Positions 16,156-23,565 of a stretch of 56,418 nt of DNA are shown piece by piece; position 1 is the first letter of the stretch, and each line of letters starts with the position of its first letter. Under the pieces are notes generated by a model. It searched no databases, was not told the origin of the DNA, and saw only the letters and a program-made list of their open reading frames with translations. The stretch is from SVFI01 sp045588655 (lineage in GTDB: Bacteria > Bacillota > Clostridia > Lachnospirales > Lachnospiraceae). The stretch spans positions 1 through 56,418 of the forward strand of contig JAZNEP010000018.1 in assembly GCA_045588655.1 (NCBI GenBank), written 5' to 3'. Made by a program: the position numbers and the translations under genes.

Positions 16156-16965
16156 ATGCCTAAATTACTTTTTTGCGACATTGACGGAACATTACTGCGT
16201 TCAGATGGTAGTATCTCACCTTATGTACGAGAGTGGCTTCAAACTATGGCCAATTTGGGACATGGCTTTATACTGACTTCCGGTCGTCCCCTTTCGAGCA
16301 TTCAAGAGGTCGTCCGCTACATTGATATAGCGTTTCCCTATTCCTACATTATAGCCAACAACGGTGGCTTGATTTACGATTGCAACGCCAATCGTTCTAT
16401 CTTAGAAGAACGGCTCCCGTTCTCCATGATTTCTCCTCTTCAATCTTTGGCTGAAGCGATGAAAATTCACATTCAGACTTATACAGAAACAGCCATTGTC
16501 TGCCGAAACGAAACCGCTGAAGTTTTATCCTACGCAGATCGCATCAAAATGCCGATTCAATACAGCAACGATTTGCGTGCACCACTATCCGTACCGCCTT
16601 ACAAAATGCTTGCCCTAAGTCTGAAGGGGTCTGAGGCTCTCATGCCCTTAAAAGGCCGTATTGAAAGCACCTATGGTGATACTCTGATTTGCATGTTCTC
16701 ACAGGATGGATATCTTGAAATTCTTCCAAAGAAAGCCAGCAAAGGAAATGCGCTTTTCTATCTGTGTCAACATTTAAACATCCCTGTTTCCGACACCTAT
16801 GCAGCCGGCGATTCGGATAATGATGTTGCTATGCTAAAAGCAGCCGGCACAAGTTTTGCTATGAAAAACGGCAAAGAAAGCGCAAAATCCAGTGCAGACT
16901 ACATCACTGCACTGGATCATAATCACGATGGAATTTCTGAAGTTATAAAACTTATTTGCTCTTAG
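16156..16965 (+). CDS. HAD-family Cof-type sugar-phosphate phosphatase
   Basis: 269 residues. Motif I CDIDGTLLRSDG (about 7-18) with both catalytic Asp, motif II LTSGRPLS (about 41-48), a Cof-type cap domain, motif III Lys in SKGNALFYL and motif IV AGDSDNDVAML (about 222-232). This is the HAD subfamily IIB pattern of cytosolic phosphatases acting on sugar phosphates or flavin and pyridoxal phosphate; the substrate cannot be read from the sequence. AAAGGAG precedes the ATG. Its last 14 bases overlap the end of the convergent SGNH esterase gene. Confidence 0.92.
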   Translation: MPKLLFCDIDGTLLRSDGSISPYVREWLQTMANLGHGFILTSGRPLSSIQEVVRYIDIAFPYSYIIANNGGLIYDCNANRSILEERLPFSMISPLQSLAEAMKIHIQTYTETAIVCRNETAEVLSYADRIKMPIQYSNDLRAPLSVPPYKMLALSLKGSEALMPLKGRIESTYGDTLICMFSQDGYLEILPKKASKGNALFYLCQHLNIPVSDTYAAGDSDNDVAMLKAAGTSFAMKNGKESAKSSADYITALDHNHDGISEVIKLICS

Positions 16966-18073
16966 TATTTTTTTTCACGTAGATACCTGCTGCTTTTCCG
17001 GCCTCATATCCAATCTTATTTAACCCTTTCTGGTTTATATGTATGGTATCTGTATAATAGCTACGGTAAGACGCATAAAATTTTGGTGCCTTTTTTGATA
17101 CAAGCACAAAGTTTTTATTCGTCTTGCACAGCTTGGTTTGCGCACTCATAATCGTATAATCTTTATCCGGAGCAGTCAAATCATGGCCGATTTTAATCAT
17201 AAATATTTTCTCGACACCTACTTTCTTCATCCTACTATAAATTTTTTTCATATTTGATATATATTTTGAAGCAGTTCTGCCCTGGCTCGCATCCGATTCT
17301 CCCTGATACCATACCATATAAATATGACGAACCTTTATTTTATCCTTTTTCAGCTTTTTCTTTGCAAGCTTAACTACACGCTGAGTCTCAGAAACAAGTC
17401 CTCTCTCAAGCCACGTATTTGTAGAAGATCCCCCCCATGCACATGGAATCCCGACCACCGGCGTCTTAGTTTGCTTATAGTAATTAATTGCAAATGCAGA
17501 TGCAAGCGTTCCTTTTGTACTATATTTGCTGTTAGTTATTAGACCATTATTGCGATTACGCCCCTCACCAAACGGTTCTTTCATCAAAATACATCTCTTT
17601 GTATTTGTCGTTATATCAAACTCATACGCCGTTCCCGGTGATGGCGTCGGTGCCAACTCTGCCGCACCTCCTGACCCACACATATTACTCTGTCCCGCAA
17701 ACACGATCAAATCTACGGTATCATTTACTTTTATTGTAAAAATCTTCTTTTCATTTCCACAAGTCTGTGTTACTTTTGCGGTTCCAGCACGTTGCGCAAT
17801 CAGCTGGCCACTGTTTGATACAAGCACTACTTTTGTGTTATTACTCTCGTAGGTAGCTCCCACCGGAAGAACTGTGCTTATCATTCTCATTTCCCCCGGA
17901 ATAAGCAGAATTTTCCCCGGCTCCTTTGTCACAGTATATTCGATTGTCGTATCTTCTTGTGTATTTCCTGCCTGTACATCCACATTTGTAGCCCTCACAT
18001 TCACCTGGAACATGAACAAAAACGCTACGAACACACTAATAAATATCCCACAGTTTTTTCTTTTTTGTTGCAC
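16952..18073 (-). CDS. Secreted SGNH esterase (sialate O-acetylesterase-like) with N-terminal Ig-like domain
   Basis: 373 residues from a GTG at 18073 (QQKRKNCG), AGAGGG upstream. Signal peptide about 1-29, ending near VRA. Residues about 50-120 look like a group 2 bacterial Ig domain (LIPGEMRMISTVLPVGATY ... AKVTQTC). From about 123 the SASA-type hydrolase begins: IVFAGQSNMCGSGG with the nucleophile Ser, YQGESDA (about 248) and the C-terminal TIHINQKG with the catalytic His. Expected role: removing acetyl groups from extracellular sugars or glycans. Basic C-terminus, no sorting signal seen. Convergent with the HAD gene, overlap 14 bases. Confidence 0.87.
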   Translation of the reverse strand: MQQKRKNCGIFISVFVAFLFMFQVNVRATNVDVQAGNTQEDTTIEYTVTKEPGKILLIPGEMRMISTVLPVGATYESNNTKVVLVSNSGQLIAQRAGTAKVTQTCGNEKKIFTIKVNDTVDLIVFAGQSNMCGSGGAAELAPTPSPGTAYEFDITTNTKRCILMKEPFGEGRNRNNGLITNSKYSTKGTLASAFAINYYKQTKTPVVGIPCAWGGSSTNTWLERGLVSETQRVVKLAKKKLKKDKIKVRHIYMVWYQGESDASQGRTASKYISNMKKIYSRMKKVGVEKIFMIKIGHDLTAPDKDYTIMSAQTKLCKTNKNFVLVSKKAPKFYASYRSYYTDTIHINQKGLNKIGYEAGKAAGIYVKKNTKSK

Positions 18074-18154
18074 TTTAACAATTCCCTCTTTTCCTTAGCA
18101 TTTCTTTCATTATAAAGCATATTCTTATAAAAAGAAACAAGGAGTCTTTCTCTT

Positions 18155-18883
18155 ATGACTACTTCTATTACTCCTTCACAAACCGTCCTTATCGCCGGAT
18201 CGCATTCTCAGACTATAAATTATCAAAATGCTCTCAAAAGTGCCGGATATAACATTGTTCTGCCACACTTTAGAAACTTCGGCTCACCAATCTTACATGA
18301 TCTTACCACACTATCTTTCGACCTTCTGCTTCTTCCGGGAGGCGGAGATATCTCTGCGCGACTCTACGATGCATCCACAGATCAAAGCCTGTGCCCTGAC
18401 TACGTCACTGATTTAATGCAATTCCAACTTCTTCAGCTTGCGCTCTTACAAAAAAAACCTATTCTCGGTATCTGTAAAGGGATGCAAATGCTCAATATCT
18501 ACTTTGGTGGCAGCTTACATACCCACCTCACAACCGCTTCCATGCACTGTCAAAAAGATGCGGATCTGTTTCACCCCCTGTTTTTTTCACCCGAGTTTCC
18601 TCATCATTGTCCTGTCCTTACCTCGCATTCCAAAGCCGGAACTACCTTACAACAAATTTTGCAAACCTGCACACTTGTGAACAGCTCCCATCACCAGGGT
18701 GTTTACAGTCTAGGAAACGGTCTTCACACGCTACAATACTCCGAAGATTACCTTCCTGAAACCATTGCCCATGAATCGCTTCCTATTTTGGGACTTCAGT
18801 GGCATCCAGAACGCCTACCGGGGTTTGCCTCAAAATATTTTCCTCAAATCATCCACCTTCTTTTACAATCTGCACATATGTGA
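18155..18883 (+). CDS. Class I glutamine amidotransferase-like hydrolase (PuuD/peptidase C26 type)
   Basis: 242 residues. LLLLPGGGDISARLY (about 60-74) is the oxyanion strand, LGICKGMQMLN (about 106-116) holds the nucleophile Cys, and LQWHPERLP (about 217-225) gives catalytic His and Glu. SSHHQGVY (about 176-183) is typical of the gamma-glutamyl-GABA hydrolase group. Likely hydrolyses gamma-glutamyl compounds in the cytosol; no puu genes are nearby. AAGGAG precedes the ATG. No terminator is visible before the polymerase gene downstream, so the two could be cotranscribed. Confidence 0.88.
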   Translation: MTTSITPSQTVLIAGSHSQTINYQNALKSAGYNIVLPHFRNFGSPILHDLTTLSFDLLLLPGGGDISARLYDASTDQSLCPDYVTDLMQFQLLQLALLQKKPILGICKGMQMLNIYFGGSLHTHLTTASMHCQKDADLFHPLFFSPEFPHHCPVLTSHSKAGTTLQQILQTCTLVNSSHHQGVYSLGNGLHTLQYSEDYLPETIAHESLPILGLQWHPERLPGFASKYFPQIIHLLLQSAHM

Positions 18884-18991
18884 TAGACTATCTATAATTC
18901 GTCATACCAAGTAATTGCAAAACTGCATGATTGTGTATGAGAGGAATACAATGAGATAGATACAGATTAGAGAACAATGAAAGGAGCCGCC

Positions 18992-20188
18992 ATGACGAAG
19001 CCACTTATATTTCATGTAGACGTTAATTCCGCTTTTCTTTCATGGGAAGCATGTCACCAACTTAAAAATGACCCACAGGCAACGGATATACGTCTCGTAC
19101 CATCTGCAATCGGCGGTCGCAGAGAATTACGTCACGGAGTTGTTCTTGCAAAATCTACTCTGGCATCTAAAGCAGGAATAAAAACAGGCGAACCCCTTGT
19201 TCATGCACTTAAGAAATGTCCTAATCTCCTGATTTTCCCACCTGATTTCACGATTTATCGCAAATATTCCGGTGACTTAATGGATTTGCTCTCCGGCTAT
19301 GCCCCAGCACTGCAACAGCTCAGTATTGATGAAGCATTTCTTGACTTAACCGGTACCGAAATCTTATATGGTGACCCAGTTTCCTTTGCCACCCGCTTAA
19401 AAGATGAGATTTATGAAACTCTTGGATTTACTGTTAATATCGGAATTTCCACCAACAAGCTTCTTGCGAAAATGGCTTCTGATTTTGAGAAGCCAAACAA
19501 AGTACATACTCTTTTTCCGGAAGAAATACCGGAAAAAATGTGGCCATTACCGGTATCTGATCTGCTGTACGCCGGAAAATCCTCCGTACAGAAACTGCGT
19601 AATTTAGGAATCACTACTATCGGCGAGTTAGCAAACGCTAATCCCGACGTGCTTCGTCTGCACTTAAAATCTCACGGGGAAGGCCTTCACAACTACGCCA
19701 ACGGCATTGATTTTTCCCCGGTGGTAGCAGAAACCGAAGCCGCAAAAGGCTACAGCAATTCCATCACGCTTCCGTTTGATATTAGCGACTGCAATGATGC
19801 AAAAGGCATCATGTTGTCCTTATGTGAAAATATCGGTACGCGCATAAGAAAAGACAACGCCTACATCAGCGTTGTCTCTGTTACGATTGTAGATATGGAT
19901 TTTCGTAAAACTTCTCATCAGGTCAGTCTTCCAAACGGAACCAACATCACGGATGTCATCTATGAAAACGCCTGCATGCTCTTTGACCAACTTTGGGATC
20001 AGTCTCCAATCCGCCTTCTCGGTGTTCACACTTCCAAGGCTTCGGATGAAAACTACACGCAATACTCTCTGTTTGACACCGAAAAAAATGAAAAACTTGA
20101 AAAACTTGATATGGCCATTGATGCCATCCGCAACAAATACGGCGACAATGCCATCAAAAGAGCTCGTTTACTCTCTGATGATTTTTAA
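18992..20188 (+). CDS. dinB: Y-family DNA polymerase (DNA polymerase IV)
   Basis: 398 residues from the ATG at 18992; AAGGAG ends 6 bases before it, and an upstream ATG at 18977 has no ribosome site. HVDVNSAFLSWEA (about 6-18) is the first catalytic motif, where the steric-gate position after SA is Phe. LQQLSIDEAFLDLTG (about 103-117) gives the SIDE motif with the remaining metal ligands. NIGISTNKLLAKMASD follows, then helix-hairpin-helix and little-finger parts. Error-prone translesion synthesis. No clear LexA box is seen upstream. The 3' end overlaps the convergent pepD-like gene by 21 bases. Confidence 0.94.
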   Translation: MTKPLIFHVDVNSAFLSWEACHQLKNDPQATDIRLVPSAIGGRRELRHGVVLAKSTLASKAGIKTGEPLVHALKKCPNLLIFPPDFTIYRKYSGDLMDLLSGYAPALQQLSIDEAFLDLTGTEILYGDPVSFATRLKDEIYETLGFTVNIGISTNKLLAKMASDFEKPNKVHTLFPEEIPEKMWPLPVSDLLYAGKSSVQKLRNLGITTIGELANANPDVLRLHLKSHGEGLHNYANGIDFSPVVAETEAAKGYSNSITLPFDISDCNDAKGIMLSLCENIGTRIRKDNAYISVVSVTIVDMDFRKTSHQVSLPNGTNITDVIYENACMLFDQLWDQSPIRLLGVHTSKASDENYTQYSLFDTEKNEKLEKLDMAIDAIRNKYGDNAIKRARLLSDDF

Positions 20189-21613
20189 CAAATATTCCCA
20201 CACACGTTTCGTGGATGATATACTCAGACGCTCCTGTGCGGTATGAATATCAAACATATCCGGTCCAAACGAAACTGCGTCCAGATTTTTAATTTTTTCA
20301 GCTAAGATTCCACATTCCAAACCGGCATGAATGGATATGATTTCTGGTTCTCTACCAAACTGCTCCTTATAAATACGAACCATCTTTTCTCTCAATGGTG
20401 AATCCGCACGATAACTCCATCCCGGATAGTCTCCCTTTTTGGAGCAGTGTCCTTGACTTTCTTTGATTCTCTTTCTGATGTTTGATGCAAGTGCATTCTT
20501 TGCATCATCTACACTACTTCGAATCAAAAAGCCTGCGCTAACCTTTCCTCCCTGCTCTATTGAAACAGTACCGAAATTTAAGGAAGTTTCTACCACACCT
20601 TCTAATTCCTCGCTCATCTTTTGCACACCATCCGGCACCTCAAGGAAAAAAGTCATGAGTCTGAAAAAATCATCCGATGCAAGAACCTCTGTTTTTTCTT
20701 CCTTATTCTTTTCACATGAAAAAAGCTCTATCCCAAGATCCGGATCTGTCTCTTTCCATTCTTCTTTTATCACTTCGGCCATAGCATACAATACACCTTC
20801 TACCTGTGCATGTTCCTTCTCACACAAAAAAACCGTCTCCGCCTGAAACGGTATCACATTATCTGCTGACCCACCGGACAAGGAAACAAGTTTTATGTCA
20901 ACCTCTCGTTCGAGCAGATATAACAATTCAAGCATAATTTTGTTTGCATTCGCACGTCCTTTATGAATTTCCACTCCCGAATGTCCACCTTGTAATCCAG
21001 TTAACATAACTCTGTACTGATATCCTTGTTCCTGCACCCAGTCCACGTCCCATTCTCCGGAAATATTCACACCACCTGCACAAGAAACCGTCAACTCCGT
21101 TTCTTTCTCGGAATCAATATTTAAAAGTGTATGTCCTTTTAAACAAGAAAGATCAATCACTGCTGCTCCGTCCATTCCGACTTCTTCATCCACCGTAATA
21201 ACTACTTCCAAACGAGGATGCTCGATTTCATCACTATCTAAAATTGCAAGTGCGTATGCAATTGCAATTCCGTCATCACCACCCAGACTCGTTCCTTTTG
21301 CAGATATAAAGTCACCATCTACGACAAGATCCAGCCCTTCTGTCTGCATGTCTTTTGAACATCCTTCCTCCTTAACCGCTACCATATCCATGTGTCCTTG
21401 AATGATAATCGTCTCTTTGTCTTCCAATCCTGCGGATGCTTCCTTTACAATAATGACATTGCCCGCTTCATCACGGCGATGCCACAATCCTCTTTGCGTG
21501 GCGAAATCCACCAGATAATTGCTGATTTTCTCTGTATTGTAAGAACCGTGAGGAATACGACTGATTTCCTCAAAGTAGGAAAACACTTCTTTCGGTTGTA
21601 ACTGTTCTAACAT
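20168..21613 (-). CDS. pepD: Aminoacyl-histidine dipeptidase (M20C, PepD type)
   Basis: 481 residues. Metal ligands of M20 peptidases in order: QGHMDMVAVKEE (His, about 77), SLGGDDGIAIAYAL (Asp, about 118), VDEEVGMDGA (general base and ligand Glu, about 150), LNIDSEKE (Asp) and the C-terminal FDIHTAQERLSI (His). The dimerisation lid domain lies between. Known role of the family: cytosolic hydrolysis of Xaa-His dipeptides and other short peptides. Monocistronic; the last 21 bases overlap dinB on the opposite strand. Confidence 0.93.
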   Translation of the reverse strand: MLEQLQPKEVFSYFEEISRIPHGSYNTEKISNYLVDFATQRGLWHRRDEAGNVIIVKEASAGLEDKETIIIQGHMDMVAVKEEGCSKDMQTEGLDLVVDGDFISAKGTSLGGDDGIAIAYALAILDSDEIEHPRLEVVITVDEEVGMDGAAVIDLSCLKGHTLLNIDSEKETELTVSCAGGVNISGEWDVDWVQEQGYQYRVMLTGLQGGHSGVEIHKGRANANKIMLELLYLLEREVDIKLVSLSGGSADNVIPFQAETVFLCEKEHAQVEGVLYAMAEVIKEEWKETDPDLGIELFSCEKNKEEKTEVLASDDFFRLMTFFLEVPDGVQKMSEELEGVVETSLNFGTVSIEQGGKVSAGFLIRSSVDDAKNALASNIRKRIKESQGHCSKKGDYPGWSYRADSPLREKMVRIYKEQFGREPEIISIHAGLECGILAEKIKNLDAVSFGPDMFDIHTAQERLSISSTKRVWEYLLKIIRE

Positions 21614-21730
21614 AATCCTATCTCCTTGCTCATTGATGTTTCATTTCTTCTATTTCTCTTGAAGTTTCCTTCATTTCTGAAAGACGCCCTGTTTTTTATT
21701 ATATACCAAATCCATTTTTTGAACAATAAA

Positions 21731-21764
21731 TAAGCATCGGATCTTATTTAAAATCCGATGCTTG
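21731..21764 (-). terminator. Terminator of the infC-rpmI-rplT operon
   Basis: AAGCATCGGAT pairs with ATCCGATGCTT; on the minus strand a T-rich tail (TATTTATTGTT) follows. Confidence 0.88.
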
Positions 21765-21791
21765 TCTTTCATCTCATTATACAAATTTAAA

Positions 21792-22148
21792 TTATGCAAT
21801 TTTAGATTTTGCAATTTCAGCTAATGAAGCAAATCCTGCTGCATCATTTACTGCCATCTCTGCTAACATCTTTCTATTGATATCGATTTCAGCTAATTTT
21901 AAACCGTACATAAATTTGCTGTAGCTTAATCCGTTTAATCTTGCAGCTGCATTGATACGTGCAATCCATAACTGTCTCATCTGACGTTTTCTTTCTTTAC
22001 GTCCTTTGTATGATGATGCTAACGCACGCATAACAGACTGTTTTGCTACTCTATACTGATTTGATCTTGCTCCTCTATAACCTTTTGCAAGTTTTAATAC
22101 TCTATTGTGTTTTTTCTTTGCGTTTAAACCGCCTTTAATTCTTGCCAT
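21792..22148 (-). CDS. rplT: 50S ribosomal protein L20
   Basis: 118 residues, the usual length. Starts MARIKGGLNAKKKHNRVL, followed by KGYRGARSNQYRVA and RQLWIARINAAARLNGLSYS, all diagnostic of L20. Binds 23S rRNA early in assembly; in many Firmicutes L20 also represses this operon through the leader RNA. AAGGAGG before the ATG. Last gene of infC-rpmI-rplT, 22 bases after rpmI. Confidence 0.99.
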   Translation of the reverse strand: MARIKGGLNAKKKHNRVLKLAKGYRGARSNQYRVAKQSVMRALASSYKGRKERKRQMRQLWIARINAAARLNGLSYSKFMYGLKLAEIDINRKMLAEMAVNDAAGFASLAEIAKSKIA

Positions 22149-22170
22149 TTCTTTACATCCTCCTTACATC

Positions 22171-22368
22171 TTATAAATATGGTGTGATTTTCTTCATATT
22201 CTTAACGTTTGATGCATCTGTCATCGCAGGTTTTCTAAGATTTCTCTTAGTTTTTGCTGATTTCTTTGTTAAGATATGGCGTTTGTAAGCTTTATTTCTT
22301 TTTAATTTACCTGTTCCTGTTACTTTGAAACGTTTTGCTGCTGATCTGTTTGTTTTAACCTTTGGCAT
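22171..22368 (-). CDS. rpmI: 50S ribosomal protein L35
   Basis: 65 residues, very basic. MPKVKTNRSAAKRFKVTGTG at the start and KRHILTKKSAKTKRNLRKP in the middle are the standard L35 signature. Second gene of the operon, between infC and rplT, with AGGAGG upstream. Confidence 0.99.
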   Translation of the reverse strand: MPKVKTNRSAAKRFKVTGTGKLKRNKAYKRHILTKKSAKTKRNLRKPAMTDASNVKNMKKITPYL

Positions 22369-22444
22369 TTCTAATTCCTCCTATCAAGTTGATCCAAATC
22401 TATTTTAACTCAAATTTATGTAATTCAAGTCAAAAGCATATTTA

Positions 22445-22954
22445 CTAGCGTTTTTCGGCTAATACCATCGTCATACTTCTTCCCTCTACTTTCGCAGGTT
22501 TTTCTACTACTGCGATTTCCGTGAGTGCTTCTGCAAAGTCATCAAGAATATGTTTGCTTGAAGCCATATGAGCCATCTCACGACCTCTGAAACGAAGAGT
22601 AACTTTTACCTTATCACCTTTGGTGATGAATTTTTTGGCCGCATTGACTTTTGTATTCAAGTCATTGGTATCAATATTCGGCGATAAACGAATCTCTTTA
22701 ATTTCTATTGTTTTCTGTTTCTTTTTCGCCTCTTTCTCTCTTCTGGCCTGTTCATAACGATATTTTCCGTAATCGACAATTTTACAAACCGGTGGTTTGG
22801 CTGTCGGTGCAATTTTGACAAGATCAAGCCCTGCTTCCTCTGCAAGCTGCATCGCCTCTTTTGAAGACATAACCCCAAGCTGCTCGCCATCTTCGCCAAT
22901 AACTCGTACTTCCTTGTCTCTGATCTGTTCGTTAATCATTAAGTCGCTAATAAT
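22445..22954 (-). CDS. infC: Translation initiation factor IF-3, AUU start codon
   Basis: 169 residues if initiated at ATT (22954), giving (M)ISDLMINEQIRDKEVRV after a leading Ile codon. GGAGG ends 6 bases before this ATT, while the in-frame ATG at the sixth codon is too far from it and the frame upstream runs through the attenuator. AUU initiation is the known autoregulated start of infC in E. coli and Bacillus. The N-terminal domain carries GEDGEQLGVMSSKEAMQLA, a linker rich in Lys/Arg follows, and the C-terminal domain ends VVEKPAKVEGRSMTMVLAEK. Controls start-site fidelity and prevents subunit association. First gene of the operon behind an L20-type leader. Confidence 0.97.
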   Translation of the reverse strand: MISDLMINEQIRDKEVRVIGEDGEQLGVMSSKEAMQLAEEAGLDLVKIAPTAKPPVCKIVDYGKYRYEQARREKEAKKKQKTIEIKEIRLSPNIDTNDLNTKVNAAKKFITKGDKVKVTLRFRGREMAHMASSKHILDDFAEALTEIAVVEKPAKVEGRSMTMVLAEKR

Positions 22955-22959
22955 GAAAC

Positions 22960-23131
22960 ACCTCCATATAATTTTAACAACAAAAAAGTGGGCAGACAGA
23001 CTACCCACTAACATTTAAATCAAAAAGCATACTGCTATATCGGCTTTTTAAATATAAACGCCTGTAAGCCCAATTGCCACAGGGTGAGAGCTGGTACTCT
23101 GCTTTGTTTTCCACATATGTAATTCACATGC
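22960..23131 (-). ncRNA. L20-type leader RNA of the infC operon
   Basis: About 170 bases of leader between the promoter and infC. On the RNA strand the order is GTACCAGCTCTCACC, GGGCTTACAGGCG, a segment around AAAGCCGATATAGC, and then a terminator hairpin. Position before infC-rpmI-rplT plus the attenuator match the Firmicutes L20 leader (Rfam class), in which free L20 favours termination. I recognise position and layout rather than every conserved base. Confidence 0.75.
22982..23009 (-). terminator. Attenuator in the infC leader
   Basis: On the minus strand AGTGGGTAG-TCTGT-CTGCCCACT followed by TTTTTTG, ending about 28 bases before the infC start codon. A full intrinsic terminator inside the leader implies regulated readthrough. 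Confidence 0.88.
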
Positions 23132-23137
23132 TCAAAT

Positions 23138-23166
23138 AGAATAACACTTTGAGCATGGAATGTCAA
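23138..23166 (-). promoter_or_regulatory. Sigma-A promoter of infC-rpmI-rplT
   Basis: TTGACA (23166-23161), a 17-base spacer, TATTCT (23143-23138) on the minus strand. The start point would fall near 23131. The -35 overlaps the last bases before the DUF1540 gene end. Confidence 0.85.
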
Positions 23167-23175
23167 GTCACTATT

Positions 23176-23490
23176 TTATTTTTCTTTAAATGTTTCACAA
23201 AGTGTCTCTTTGCTATTGCTTGCCTGACTACCGCTGATTTTTACCTTTTCTGCAAAACATTTATAATTAGAGTTGTAAATACATTTTGCTGCCTCACAAT
23301 CAATACTGATTGTTTTGCTCGGATGTTCCAATGAACTTACAAATCGGTCTCCTTTTCCTTCCCTGAACGATTCGCAACACGTATCCTTTGATCGATCTGC
23401 CTGCTTACCGCCCACAAGAATATCTCCTTTACAACAATAATTTTCCTTATTATACGTACATGTTACTGCACCACATTGTAAAATTGCCAT
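23176..23490 (-). CDS. DUF1540 protein, two Cys-rich repeats
   Basis: 104 residues made of two similar halves: CGAVTCTYNKENYCCKG ... ADRSKDTCCESF (about 6-43) and CEAAKCIYNSNYKCFAE ... ASNSKETLCETF (about 65-101). The spacing CxxxxCxYN(x)nCxA...C is the DUF1540 pattern, probably a small metal-binding fold. Function unknown. AAGGAGG precedes the ATG but lies inside a 16-bp stem (23499-23550). The gene follows thrS by 75 bases, with no separate promoter seen, so it may be cotranscribed with thrS and controlled at translation by that hairpin. Confidence 0.9.
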   Translation of the reverse strand: MAILQCGAVTCTYNKENYCCKGDILVGGKQADRSKDTCCESFREGKGDRFVSSLEHPSKTISIDCEAAKCIYNSNYKCFAEKVKISGSQASNSKETLCETFKEK

Positions 23491-23498
23491 TTTTGTAC

Positions 23499-23550
23499 CT
23501 CCTTCGAATGTTTCCTACATTACATGTTTAGTATGAAACATTCAAAGGAG
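23499..23550 (-). promoter_or_regulatory. SD-masking hairpin before the DUF1540 gene
   Basis: On the minus strand CTCCTTTGAATGTTTC pairs with GAAACATTCGAAGGAG over 16 bp (one G-T pair) around a 20-base loop. The 3' arm contains the AAGGAG of the DUF1540 ribosome site, and the next bases are GTACAAAAATG. No T run follows, so it is not a terminator. The closed form should block translation. Confidence 0.75.
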
Positions 23551-23565
23551 AATTATGCACTTTAT

